Assembly: GCA_021806095.1 (NCBI GenBank)
Contig: JAJZYD010000006.1
Span: 1 to 38,873, forward strand
DNA from: Microcaldota archaeon
Lineage (GTDB): Archaea > Micrarchaeota > Micrarchaeia > Micrarchaeales > Micrarchaeaceae
Direction: 5' to 3'
Length of the DNA: 38,873 nt
Every line of letters starts with the position of its first letter. Position 1 is the stretch's first letter. Position numbers and translations under genes: made by a program. The notes beneath the pieces are model-generated. The model did not search any database, was not told the DNA's origin, and saw nothing but the letters and a program-made list of their open reading frames with translations. Positions 1 to 8,495 of this stretch are shown in pieces.

Positions 1-5
1 ATTAT

Positions 6-1178
6 TTATTTAATAGTACTTACAATTTTAATAATATCATTATCTTTTAAAATATAATCTTTTGATAATCTTTTCTTTGTTCTTGCATCCATAGCATATA
101 ACATGCCTTTTGCAAGGTTTGTATGTATTTTTTCTGCTAAATCTAGAGCAGTAGAACCTCTTTTTATCAAAATGCCATCTGGTAAAACATTTCCAAAATG
201 GTCAGTGTATTTGTTCTCATCTTCCACTGGATAAACAACAATATTATCTAATAAATCAAACACTACATAATTCAATAGCTGCTGAATATTGTCATTATTT
301 GATTTTAAAAAATTCTGAATATATATTAATGCATCTAATTTTTCTTTAGATAGATCATTTTTTAATATTTTAAATTGATTATCTCCCGGTATATATTGTA
401 TTATATTTTGCTTAGCTGCTTTTCTTAATGCTAATTCAATGCTCGCGGAACAGCCTATTATTTTATACTCTTTTACTGCACTCTTAAGCTTATTAAAATT
501 GTCAATTGCACCAGGAACATCAATTTTATTTGCTACTACTACCATTGGCTTTGTCTTCTCTATTATACCTTCTGAAAACTTTTTGATTTCATTATCAGTC
601 CAATTTATTTTATTTGAAGATAAGGAGTATAAATTTAGAATATCTTCAATATCATTTTTTGTTACTTTGAAGCCAGATAGTATTTCATGCAATGCTTCAA
701 TACCATTTTCGCGTTTTGATATTATATTTAAATGCTTTTTTATTATATTGCTGAACCATTCAATAATTTCATTTTTGACCATTACGATGTCTTTAATAGG
801 ATCTGCATAATCAACTTTGTTTCCATGCGCATCTGTCTTGGTGCTTGCATCAACTACTATCATTAATGCATCTGCGTTTGCAAGATCATTGAGAAATTGA
901 TTGCCCATACCTTTACCTATATGTGCGTCTTCAACTAAACCTGCAACATCAATTATATTGACTGGAAAAAATCTTATGTGATTGATACATAGAGAATTGC
1001 GGGCATTGCAGTTTACATTTAATTCTTTATCAACACATTCCTTAGAAGCATAAGCAACACCTAAATTTGGATTTATTGTTGTAAAAGGATAATCTGCAAT
1101 TGTAACTTCGTGCATTGTAAGAGCTGAAAATAATGTGCTTTTTCCTTTATTTGGCGCTCCTACAATTCCAATAAGCAT
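6..1178 (-). CDS. YchF/OBG-type GTPase with C-terminal TGS domain
   Basis: A 390-residue GTPase of the archaeal YchF-related (OBG) family, thought to act with ribosomes or translation. The P-loop GAPNKGKST is at residues 7-15, the G3 motif DVAGL at 77-81, and NKID (G4) follows VVVA around residue 217. The last 75 residues look like a TGS domain (ILIKRGSTALDLAEKIH onward, ending in a DNDIIKIV strand). The length is normal for the archaeal branch, which lacks the coiled coil of bacterial YchF. The ATG is preceded by AAGTG and five bases, the start signal common in this window. The same-strand permease lies 77 bp upstream. Family assignment is firm; the substrate or partner is not visible. Confidence 0.9.
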   Translation of the reverse strand: MLIGIVGAPNKGKSTLFSALTMHEVTIADYPFTTINPNLGVAYASKECVDKELNVNCNARNSLCINHIRFFPVNIIDVAGLVEDAHIGKGMGNQFLNDLANADALMIVVDASTKTDAHGNKVDYADPIKDIVMVKNEIIEWFSNIIKKHLNIISKRENGIEALHEILSGFKVTKNDIEDILNLYSLSSNKINWTDNEIKKFSEGIIEKTKPMVVVANKIDVPGAIDNFNKLKSAVKEYKIIGCSASIELALRKAAKQNIIQYIPGDNQFKILKNDLSKEKLDALIYIQNFLKSNNDNIQQLLNYVVFDLLDNIVVYPVEDENKYTDHFGNVLPDGILIKRGSTALDLAEKIHTNLAKGMLYAMDARTKKRLSKDYILKDNDIIKIVSTIK

Positions 1179-1255
1179 ATAACCACTTTTTATTATTTAT
1201 AAGCGGTATATTTATACCAACTATTTATTATTGTTTAATTTTTATATTTTTTACT

Positions 1256-2572
1256 TTATTTAAATAAATGTATTCTTATAACTTTCTTATTTTCAACTTC
1301 TCTGAGCGAATAATATATTATGAGCAAACTTATGATTATTACTACACCTATTAATAGAGATTCGCTTGGCATTCCATACATGAACATCAATAATGCAAAT
1401 ATAACAATTATTGGTAAATAAGGATATAATGGTGTCTTAACAGATCCTATTATATTTCTTCTTCTGAAATGGATTAATGCTAAGCTTGTCATCAAATATG
1501 AAAATATTAAACCAAAATCACTAATAGCTGTTATAATAAAAATGTTTCCGGCAAATAAAGTGATTATTGCGATAAAGGCTGTTATTAATACACCATTTAT
1601 TGCTACATCATCATTTTTATTATATTTTCTAAAAAATCTTGGCAATAATTTATCTTTGCTTATTTGATATAATATTCTTGAAGATGATAAAAGCAATGCT
1701 ATCATTGCAGATGCAGTTGCTACTAATGCTCCAATATCTACAGCAATGATAATCCATAATGGTGAATTACTATATAAAAGTGCTATAGATAATGGATCTC
1801 CACTAATCGTATATTTTGTTGCAGGAGCAAGGAGTAAAAGTGTAGTTACTATTAATATATAAATAATCATACTTGATATAACTGCTATTAATATAGATTT
1901 TGCTGCACCTCTTGCACCATTATCAATTTTAGAAGTTATACTAGAAATACTTTGAAATCCAGAATAAGCAAATATAATTGTTATCATTGCTTCTATTAAT
2001 GATTGAATGGTTCCTTGTGACTTATTTACAGAAAAATTAGATAAATTAATGTTACTATATTTAGAAGCAATAAAAATTGCAAACAGAATAAAAATTATTA
2101 AAGCCAAAATTTTTATTATTACTAGAATACTATCCGCTTTTGTGGTTTTTTTAACACCTATTAAATTTATTAATGTTAATAATAATATAATGATTATTGC
2201 AAGTATGATAGGGTTAATTGAAATGCTAAATAAGCTTGTAAAATATGCACCAAATCCCAACGCTATCACAGATATGCTAACAGCAAGACTTAGATAAAAT
2301 AGTATTCCGGTTATAAAACCCATTTCGCTTCCAAATGCTTGATAAACATAAGAATATGATGCGCCGCTTGTATAAGGCATTATTGATCCCAATTCTCCGT
2401 ATTCTGCAGCTAATATTATAACCACTATTCCTACAAGTATAAATGCCAAAATAGCATTGGCACCGGCAAGTGCGATTGTTGTACCACTTAATACAAATAT
2501 CCCAGCACCTATTATTGCACCTAATCCAACTGCACTTGCAACTGCAACACTAATCTTTTTTTTATCATTCAT
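1256..2572 (-). CDS. APC-superfamily amino-acid permease
   Basis: A 438-residue, very hydrophobic protein with about twelve predicted membrane segments, matching the amino acid-polyamine-organocation (APC) transporter fold. The first segment holds the typical glycine-rich helix break GLGAIIGAGIFVLSG (about residues 16-30), which forms the substrate backbone-binding site in this family. A conserved-looking GFQSISS stretch falls near the sixth segment. It probably imports amino acids, which fits an organism with limited biosynthesis, but the substrate cannot be read from sequence. The C-terminal tail is short and basic. It lies upstream of the GTPase gene on the same strand and may be co-transcribed with it. 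Confidence 0.9.
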   Translation of the reverse strand: MNDKKKISVAVASAVGLGAIIGAGIFVLSGTTIALAGANAILAFILVGIVVIILAAEYGELGSIMPYTSGASYSYVYQAFGSEMGFITGILFYLSLAVSISVIALGFGAYFTSLFSISINPIILAIIIILLLTLINLIGVKKTTKADSILVIIKILALIIFILFAIFIASKYSNINLSNFSVNKSQGTIQSLIEAMITIIFAYSGFQSISSITSKIDNGARGAAKSILIAVISSMIIYILIVTTLLLLAPATKYTISGDPLSIALLYSNSPLWIIIAVDIGALVATASAMIALLLSSSRILYQISKDKLLPRFFRKYNKNDDVAINGVLITAFIAIITLFAGNIFIITAISDFGLIFSYLMTSLALIHFRRRNIIGSVKTPLYPYLPIIVIFALLMFMYGMPSESLLIGVVIIISLLIIYYSLREVENKKVIRIHLFK

Positions 2573-2795
2573 TAATATACCGTATATTATTTGTTGTATA
2601 TTGTAGATATTATATTATATAATATTGAATATTATAAATAATATTGCAATATTACAAATAATTATAAAAATTGTAAAATAAATAAAGAAAGATATTAGTT
2701 TTTATAATAAATAGAATATAAATAATTTATATTATATTATAAAAATAGTAAAAAGACAATAAATATAATAGATATAAATTATAAAAATAATATGA

Positions 2796-2880
2796 GCAGG
2801 GATGGCGGAGCTTGGTCAAACGCGCTAGGTTCAGGGCCTAGTGTCTTAGGACTTCGAGAGTTCGAATCTCTCTCCCTGCA
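2796..2880 (+). tRNA. tRNA-Leu (anticodon CAG)
   Basis: A class II tRNA. The acceptor stem is GCAGGGA (2796-2802) with TCCCTGC (2873-2879), and the discriminator is A2880. The anticodon stem CTAGG/CCTAG encloses the loop TTCAGGG, giving anticodon CAG (reads CUG). There is a long variable arm, and the T arm is GAGAG-TTCGAAT-CTCTC. No intron is present. CCA is not encoded, since the next bases are TCAT. It is the only plus-strand gene in the first 4.5 kb, and the next gene runs toward it. Confidence 0.97.
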
Positions 2881-2885
2881 TCATT

Positions 2886-3176
2886 TTAATAATTTTTTAT
2901 AATATTATTCAAAAGCTGAATTAATTTTTTATCGGAATCAGATAAATTTTCATCATTTTCAATATTTTTGATTATATCTTTTAATTTTTTTATATCTTCA
3001 TTAGATTTAATTTTTTCTTTATTAGATTCTAAATCTTCTACTATTGCAGCTCCAATTTTATAATTATTAATATTAAATTTTAATAAATCTAATTCCTTAC
3101 TTAAAGGTAGCTCTTCTACTAATTCTATTATTTTACTTAATGGTAAATTTTTATTAATTCTTTTAAAATTATTCAT
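2886..3176 (-). CDS. Small hypothetical protein, helical and charged
   Basis: I do not recognise this 96-residue protein. It is rich in Leu, Ile, Lys, Glu and Asn, has no membrane segment or Cys motif, and looks all-helical; its second half is a charged helix-forming stretch rich in Lys, Asp and Glu. The chosen ATG (sequence MNNFKRINKN) has TGTG six bases upstream, like most genes here. An in-frame ATG at 3203 would add nine residues, but it sits inside a small CACAC/GTGTG hairpin. The stop lies five bases from the 3' end of the convergent tRNA-Leu. Composition follows the local AT bias, so a spurious frame cannot be fully excluded. Confidence 0.6.
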   Translation of the reverse strand: MNNFKRINKNLPLSKIIELVEELPLSKELDLLKFNINNYKIGAAIVEDLESNKEKIKSNEDIKKLKDIIKNIENDENLSDSDKKLIQLLNNIIKNY

Positions 3177-3340
3177 ATTCAACACATAAAAATATTCACA
3201 CATGAAAGGTGTGGATTTTTATATTACTATAAATTATGCTGTTTGACATAGCAATTTCATTGCAAGATTCATTATATTTGTATGCATCATTGTAGTTTCT
3301 TATCAAATTTTAATATATAAAAATAAATTATATATATTTG

Positions 3341-3383
3341 CATGCAAAACTGCCAAGTGAAGGCAGATATTGGCATTCGCCTT
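3341..3383. other. Candidate structured RNA or pseudoknot in gap
   Basis: In an otherwise AT-rich 250-bp gap this stretch is GC-richer and pairs in two ways. As an H-type pseudoknot, TGCCAA (3351-3356) pairs with TTGGCA (3370-3375), and AAGGC (3360-3364) pairs with GCCTT (3379-3383). As simple hairpins, CTGCC (3350-3354) pairs with GGCAG (3362-3366), and GGC (3372-3374) pairs with GCC (3379-3381). A TATA-like run (TAATATATAAAA, from 3311) lies upstream on the plus strand, so a small plus-strand RNA is possible. I see no C/D or H/ACA boxes. No known RNA family is recognised. Confidence 0.3.
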
Positions 3384-3426
3384 GATATTACTGTTAAGGT
3401 ACGTATGAATTTCTCATTATAGATTA

Positions 3427-4236
3427 TTAAACATTTTGTTTTATGCTTAAACTTACTTTGCAACCACCATTAGGTAATTGTTGCATTACTTCATTAATAT
3501 CAATATCAAAAAACTTTGCAATTTTCTTTGCCGCAACTGATTTTTCATCATTTCCAATATTTATTATTGCATAATTCTTTGGCTTTTCTAGTAATCTATC
3601 AAAAGATATTTTAGGTATAATATTAAATTTTTTGATATCACTTTGATTAACCATAAGTGCAACTAATGATAGACTAACATTATACCATTCCCTTTCTCCA
3701 CTTATTAAGAAACTTCCTTTTCCAAGAGACCCCTTACTTGTTGATTTGCTTACCTGGTTGCGTTTTACGGAATAAACATCTATTGATGATAATCCTTCTT
3801 TCCATGCACTTGAATAAGAACCCGCAAACTGCGCTACTTCTTCTTTTTCATTCTTGTTTGATAAAACTCCATTTTTTAGTATAACCAACGATGCACCAAA
3901 TATATTTGCATGAAAAAAAATATCATTATCTTCAAAATATCTTGAATTTATTAATTCGTTTTGGCTTGCATCCTTGCCTCCAATTACAAGATTCCCAAAG
4001 CTTGTAAAAAACCAATGAAAATTTTCATACCACTCTTTCTTCACAATAATCTTAAATTTTTTAGATGCCAACAATTGTTCTTTATTTTTATCAGATTCTA
4101 CAGCATTGAGTTGCCTTTCAAGTTCTTTTATGGCTTTTTTTGCTCCTTCTATTTTAATCAGCATTTTTTTAGATTTTTTATAGTATGCATCAGCATTTTC
4201 TTGAGCAGTTTTATTAAAATCAACCTCAATTTCCAT
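3427..4236 (-). CDS. NFACT-R domain protein (Rqc2/NEMF C-terminal part only)
   Basis: A 269-residue protein matching the C-terminal half of archaeal NFACT proteins (Rqc2/NEMF/RqcH relatives), which bind stalled 60S/50S-tRNA complexes. It begins with the linker typical just before the domain (TAQENADAYYKKSKK, residues 10-24) and a coiled coil (about 20-60). The NFACT-R (DUF814) core follows: WFFTSFGNLVIGGKDASQNE near 75-94, then DIFFHANIFGASLVILKNG. Family members are usually about 600-700 residues with an N-terminal FbpA/NFACT-N domain; that half is absent here, and the next upstream gene is secE. AAGGAT precedes the ATG. Either the protein is split with its partner elsewhere, or it is a natural stand-alone NFACT-R. 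Confidence 0.85.
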   Translation of the reverse strand: MEIEVDFNKTAQENADAYYKKSKKMLIKIEGAKKAIKELERQLNAVESDKNKEQLLASKKFKIIVKKEWYENFHWFFTSFGNLVIGGKDASQNELINSRYFEDNDIFFHANIFGASLVILKNGVLSNKNEKEEVAQFAGSYSSAWKEGLSSIDVYSVKRNQVSKSTSKGSLGKGSFLISGEREWYNVSLSLVALMVNQSDIKKFNIIPKISFDRLLEKPKNYAIINIGNDEKSVAAKKIAKFFDIDINEVMQQLPNGGCKVSLSIKQNV

Positions 4237-4312
4237 AAAATATCCTTATATAACTCACAAGAAATATAAAAAGCCTAAATTAAATATAACATAATATAAA
4301 ATTTAAACAAAA

Positions 4313-4498
4313 CTAAAGCGGAGTTCCTGTAACTATACTAATAATTAATGAAATTATAAAACCTAAAACCCCTATTATTATTATACCAAGTAGTGTCAAT
4401 TTAACTGCTTTGTTAAATTCTTCCTTTGTTGGCTTATAACTTATATTTATTATATGTTTTGAATTTTCTATAAAATCGCTAAACTTTTTTGTAAACAT
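4313..4498 (-). CDS. secE: Preprotein translocase subunit SecE (Sec61 gamma)
   Basis: A 61-residue protein with the SecE/Sec61-gamma layout: an amphipathic N-terminal helix (residues 1-20), the hinge motif SYKPTKEEFNKAVK (residues 20-33), and one membrane segment rich in Ile, Leu and Gly (34-56). SecE clamps the SecY channel in the cytoplasmic membrane. The ATG is preceded by AAGTG plus five bases. It is not followed by nusG, its frequent partner in other archaea; the downstream gene is the NFACT-R protein. It is divergent from thiI, with a 200-bp AT-rich gap between them. Confidence 0.9.
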   Translation of the reverse strand: MFTKKFSDFIENSKHIINISYKPTKEEFNKAVKLTLLGIIIIGVLGFIISLIISIVTGTPL

Positions 4499-4701
4499 TT
4501 TGTCACTTCATAAATTATTTTATTTTAATACCTGACCTTATTTAATAACATTCATAAATTTATATATACAAATATTTATAAATATTGATTATTATTCTAA
4601 CAAAATATTATTAGAATTATAAACAAAAATTATAAGAGTAATGGTAATTATAATATAAAAATCTAAACTTTATAAAAATAAAGTTCAATATATAATATTA
4701 T

Positions 4702-5904
4702 ATGATATATATGGAAGAATATAAAAAAACAACATATAATAAAATTGTTATTCATTTTGGAGAAATATGGATGAAAGGTAGAAATAGGCCGGCATTTATT
4801 AACAAACTCCTTGAAAATATAATAATTAGTATTAATGGAGAAAAATATGACAAAATAGAAAATATGAGAGATAGATTTTTGCTTACTCTAAATAATGACT
4901 CAAATATAAATAGAATAATTGATAAACTTAAATATGTATTTGGTATATCTTGGTTTGCGCCGGTATTAACAGTGGATAATAATATAAATATGATAATTTC
5001 GAATGCAAATATATTAATGAATGATAAAAAAAATGTAAAGATTATCGCGAGTAGATCATTTAAAGATTTTAAATATAATTCTTATCAAATAATTAGTAAA
5101 TTTATCAATAATATAAATAAGCTTACTTTTAACATTGACAAAAATGGTAAAAATATTTTATATATAAATATTACAAAAGAAAATACATTTTTATATAAGG
5201 AAAAAATAAATGGAGTTGGTGGTTTGCCTGTTGGTTCTTCAGGTAAAGTTGTTGTTTTGCTCTCTGGTGGAATAGACTCTCCTGTTGCTGCATTTTATGC
5301 AATGAAAAGGGGACTATTGCCTATTTTTTTACATGTTCATGCATTTTCAGATAATGAAGCAGTTATGCATTCAAAGATGAATGAAATTTTATTTTTATTG
5401 AACAAATATTATCCTAAAGCAAAATGTTATATAATACCATCGCATTATTATCAAACATCAATATTAGGAATAAGCAATAAATATGAGCTTGTTATATTCA
5501 AGCATTTTCTTTACATGATGGCACATAAAATCGCATTAAAAGAAAATGCAAATGTAATAGTAACTGGTGAAAGCATTGGTCAAGTGGCATCACAAACAGT
5601 CAAAAATCTTATAGCTACTGAAGAAGGAATTAAGGAATTTATAATGCGGCCTTTAATAGGATTTGATAAGCAAGAAATAATAGATATAGCAAAAAAATTA
5701 AATACATATGAACTTTCAATTAAACCTTATGTAGATGTATGTTCATTAAAAGTAAAAAATCCTTCAACATCAGTAGACGCTAAAATAGTAAAAAGGTTAT
5801 ATAAAAAATTTAATATTAAAAAGGTGGAATCAAGTAGCTTAAAAAATGCATTAATTTTTGATTTAGCTAATATAAATAGTAAAAATGATAGTAAGATAAG
5901 GTAA
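4702..5904 (+). CDS. thiI: tRNA 4-thiouridine synthetase ThiI
   Basis: A 400-residue ThiI, which adenylates U8 of tRNA and inserts sulfur (s4U). An N-terminal ferredoxin-like and THUMP region (residues 11-165) is followed by the PP-loop ATPase motif SGGIDSP (188-194). The family stretch VTGESIGQVASQT is at 287-299. The C-terminal VDVC holds Cys347, at the position of the catalytic thiolation cysteine. There is no rhodanese domain, as usual in archaea. Only two cysteines exist (242 and 347), so a Cys-x-x-Cys cluster site described for some archaeal ThiI proteins is not evident. No GGTG site precedes the ATG; a box A (TTTATAAAAA, near 4670) could give a near-leaderless message. ATG 4711 is an alternative start. 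It is convergent with rio1. Confidence 0.93.
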   Translation: MIYMEEYKKTTYNKIVIHFGEIWMKGRNRPAFINKLLENIIISINGEKYDKIENMRDRFLLTLNNDSNINRIIDKLKYVFGISWFAPVLTVDNNINMIISNANILMNDKKNVKIIASRSFKDFKYNSYQIISKFINNINKLTFNIDKNGKNILYINITKENTFLYKEKINGVGGLPVGSSGKVVVLLSGGIDSPVAAFYAMKRGLLPIFLHVHAFSDNEAVMHSKMNEILFLLNKYYPKAKCYIIPSHYYQTSILGISNKYELVIFKHFLYMMAHKIALKENANVIVTGESIGQVASQTVKNLIATEEGIKEFIMRPLIGFDKQEIIDIAKKLNTYELSIKPYVDVCSLKVKNPSTSVDAKIVKRLYKKFNIKKVESSSLKNALIFDLANINSKNDSKIR

Positions 5905-5923
5905 TAATTATTCAAATTATTAA

Positions 5924-6718
5924 TTAATTATTTGTTTTTAGTATTTTATTAATTATTTCTGCAATATTCATTGTTATATTATATTGTTTTAAAAAATAGG
6001 ATGAAATATTTAGAATATCCCTCTTCAAAAATATTAAAGCATTTGGATGTCTTAAATCAACAGCTTGACCAAAGTCTATTATATAAGGCACTTCATTATC
6101 AGCAATCAATATATTATATTCACTTAAATCGGCATGAACAAGCTTATTTTTATAGAGAGTTTTTACATTTGTTAATATTTTATCAAATACTTTTTCTGGA
6201 TCTTTAAGAATAACGTTATGTAGTTGTGGTGCAGGCTTGTCTTTATTCATAATTATAGACATTGCAAGTATATTATTTTTAAACATGAATGGTTTTGGTG
6301 CTTGAATTCCTGCTTTTATTGCAATCTGCAAATTCCCAAACTCCTTTTTACACCATTCATTAACCAAACTATATTTTGTTTTACTTATTTTATTAAATCT
6401 TGGATCTCCAGCTATATATTTGCGCATGTTAAAAAATGATGATGTTTCAATTCTAAATAGCTTAAGAATTACTGCTCTTTCATTATTAACTATTTCAGCA
6501 TCACCGGGTTCAGCTAAATATATATCGGCTTCTTTACCTTTTGCAATTATATAATTTATTTTTTTTATTATGTACTTATTAAAAAATTTGGAAAGTGTTA
6601 TCATTGTTTCTTTATCAAACGTATTGCTGGCTATTTTATCTTTCTCTTTTGAAATATATTCTCTTCTAAATTTAAATTTAGAATTCTCAATATCATTGTT
6701 ATTAGTATTATTAAACAT
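5924..6718 (-). CDS. rio1: RIO1-type serine/threonine protein kinase
   Basis: A 264-residue atypical kinase of the RIO1 group, which acts in small-subunit maturation. The nucleotide-binding loop is AKGKEADIYLAEPG (about 59-72), the invariant lysine lies in AVILKLFR, the catalytic loop is LVHADLSEYN, and the metal-binding segment is YIIDFGQAV. The LVHADLSEYN form distinguishes RIO1 from RIO2. The N-terminal 40 residues are charged and the C-terminus is short, as in archaeal RIO1. It ends 20 bp from the convergent thiI stop. The ATG has GGGA four bases upstream, weaker than most sites here. It is divergent from dnaG. Confidence 0.93.
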   Translation of the reverse strand: MFNNTNNNDIENSKFKFRREYISKEKDKIASNTFDKETMITLSKFFNKYIIKKINYIIAKGKEADIYLAEPGDAEIVNNERAVILKLFRIETSSFFNMRKYIAGDPRFNKISKTKYSLVNEWCKKEFGNLQIAIKAGIQAPKPFMFKNNILAMSIIMNKDKPAPQLHNVILKDPEKVFDKILTNVKTLYKNKLVHADLSEYNILIADNEVPYIIDFGQAVDLRHPNALIFLKRDILNISSYFLKQYNITMNIAEIINKILKTNN

Positions 6719-6796
6719 TAAATCCCTTTATTAGATAATGAATAAAGTTTATATATTTATTTATATTATATATTAATATTTAGGAGGTCACATTTA

Positions 6797-6847
6797 ATGG
6801 TTTTATTATGCCAATTAAAATTATATTTAATGTTAGATATTTATTAA
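6797..6847 (+). CDS. Possible 16-codon leader peptide upstream of dnaG
   Basis: A short frame (MVLLCQLKLYLMLDIY, six Leu codons, all TTA) follows the longest Shine-Dalgarno match in the window, GGAGGT at 6783-6788. The spacing to ATG is slightly longer than in the real genes. A TATA-rich run lies just upstream. The separate dnaG box A at 6888 means this peptide would be on a longer transcript only. It could be a leucine-sensing or simple leader peptide, or chance. Confidence 0.25.
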   Translation: MVLLCQLKLYLMLDIY

Positions 6848-6887
6848 GGAGTTTAATTTACGACAGAAACTTTACTAAAATGTAGTA

Positions 6888-6903
6888 TTAAATATATATA
6901 AAT
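6888..6903 (+). promoter_or_regulatory. Box A (TATA) of dnaG
   Basis: TTAAATATATATAAAT is a good archaeal box A. Transcription would begin about 25 bases downstream, near 6921, giving a 5' leader of roughly 45 bases. GGTA stands six bases before the dnaG ATG. Confidence 0.5.
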
Positions 6904-6966
6904 AGGGGGCATTATTACCTTTTTGTGACTTATTCTAAATGACAACACAACAAAAAGGTAGTTTAG

Positions 6967-8385
6967 ATGGCAAAAACATATATAGATATTTTGAAATATT
7001 TAGTTGAAGCTAATTTTGAAATTGGAGGACTTGTAGAAAAACCAGATATTATTGGTGCAGTATTTGGTCAGACAGAGGGGCTTTTAGGTGGAGACCTTGA
7101 TTTAAGAGAATTACAAAAAAATGGAAAAATAGGTAGAATAGAAATTGATACAACACAAACAAATAACCGCACAGCAGGTAAATTATTTTTACCTTCATCA
7201 TTAAACAGAGTTGAAACGTGCATACTCGCAGCTTCTATAGAGTCTGTAGATAGAGTAGGTCCTTTTGAAACTTCATTCAAAATAATGAAAATAGAGGATA
7301 CAAGAAATGAAAAAAGAAAGAGAATAATAAATAGAGCAAAAGAGTTGATAAAACAGCTGCTTACAACAGAATTACCAGATAGTAGGGAATTGAGTGATTT
7401 GGTTGAATCTGATGTGAAGGCTAGTGTAATTACTACTTATGGATCTGAAAATTTGCCTGCCGGACCTGATATTGCAGTAAGTGATGATATTATATTAGTT
7501 GAAGGGAGAGCAGATGTAGTTAACTTGCTAAAAAATGACTTAACAAACTGTATAGCTATAGGTGGAGCAACGGGTATTATTCCAAAAACAATAATAGATC
7601 TTATAAGAACAAAAGAAACAACACTGTTTCTTGATGGAGACAGGGGTGGAGACATAATATTAAAAGGAATAATAAATATAGGTGAAGTAGATTTTGTTGC
7701 AAGAGCTCCAGATGGCAAGGAAGTAGAAGAACTTACAAGGAAGGAGATAATAAAATCTTTAAGATCCAGAATTCCATTAGAACAAATAACACATTCAATA
7801 AAGAAGGAAAGGCCTGAATTTACATATCAACAGGCACAGCAAAATCAAAATCAATCAAATATACAAAAAAACAAACATCAATTTGTCAAACAACCACAAC
7901 AAGAGAATGTACCAATAAGCCCAACCACAATATCAACAAATCTACTTAATCAACAACCACAGCAGAAAGTTCAACAAAAATCAAATATATTTAATATAAA
8001 AAATATTGATGAAGAAGACGAAAGTGAAAAAAGTAGTATTGATAATATACCTTCAATAATACAAGAAGTACAAGCAGTAACTAGTGAAAGTAATATACTT
8101 AAATTGGATAAAGCACCATTTATAAATGCATTAAATGAACTACATAATACTTTACGTGGTCGAATATATAATTCAGCTGGTCATTTTATAACTGAAATAC
8201 CGATAAGTGAATTAATACCAAAAATAACAGATATTAAAGATGCAAAAATTATTGTATTTAATGGAATTATAACACAAAGACTGGTTGATGCTGCACACAA
8301 AATAGGTATTAGTGCAATTTATGGTATTAGAACAAGCCAGATATCAAGACCATACGATGATATATTTATATACACAAAAGAATAA
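6967..8385 (+). CDS. dnaG: Archaeal DnaG-type primase / exosome-associated protein
   Basis: A 472-residue archaeal DnaG. In archaea this protein is mostly an RNA exosome subunit with limited primase activity. The N-terminal conserved region (residues 1-165) includes VFGQTEGLLGGDLDLRELQ. The TOPRIM domain follows: catalytic Glu179 in LVEGRAD, and the acidic metal site DGDRGGD at 223-229. Residues about 285-345 are a low-complexity Gln/Asn-rich linker. The last 85 residues (from about APFINALNEL) form a compact C-terminal domain. A zinc-binding motif of bacterial DnaG is absent, as expected. It stands first in a plus-strand run and is divergent from rio1. Confidence 0.94.
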   Translation: MAKTYIDILKYLVEANFEIGGLVEKPDIIGAVFGQTEGLLGGDLDLRELQKNGKIGRIEIDTTQTNNRTAGKLFLPSSLNRVETCILAASIESVDRVGPFETSFKIMKIEDTRNEKRKRIINRAKELIKQLLTTELPDSRELSDLVESDVKASVITTYGSENLPAGPDIAVSDDIILVEGRADVVNLLKNDLTNCIAIGGATGIIPKTIIDLIRTKETTLFLDGDRGGDIILKGIINIGEVDFVARAPDGKEVEELTRKEIIKSLRSRIPLEQITHSIKKERPEFTYQQAQQNQNQSNIQKNKHQFVKQPQQENVPISPTTISTNLLNQQPQQKVQQKSNIFNIKNIDEEDESEKSSIDNIPSIIQEVQAVTSESNILKLDKAPFINALNELHNTLRGRIYNSAGHFITEIPISELIPKITDIKDAKIIVFNGIITQRLVDAAHKIGISAIYGIRTSQISRPYDDIFIYTKE

Positions 8386-8495
8386 TTTAATTAGAGAGAA
8401 ATATAATTCATTAATTAAATAATAATATGAAACTTTACTTTACATATTATATATACTTAATATAACATTTGTTTCATTAAAATTGGTGCACATCG

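Noticed and set aside
439-810. Plus-strand open frame of about 123 codons inside the YchF-type GTPase gene
   Set aside because: It is antisense to a clear family protein, has no ribosome-binding site and reads as Ser/Phe/Ile-rich nonsense.
4668-4683. Inverted repeat CTTTAT/ATAAAG around the thiI box A
   Set aside because: TATA boxes are near-palindromic by nature, so six A/T-rich pairs are not significant.
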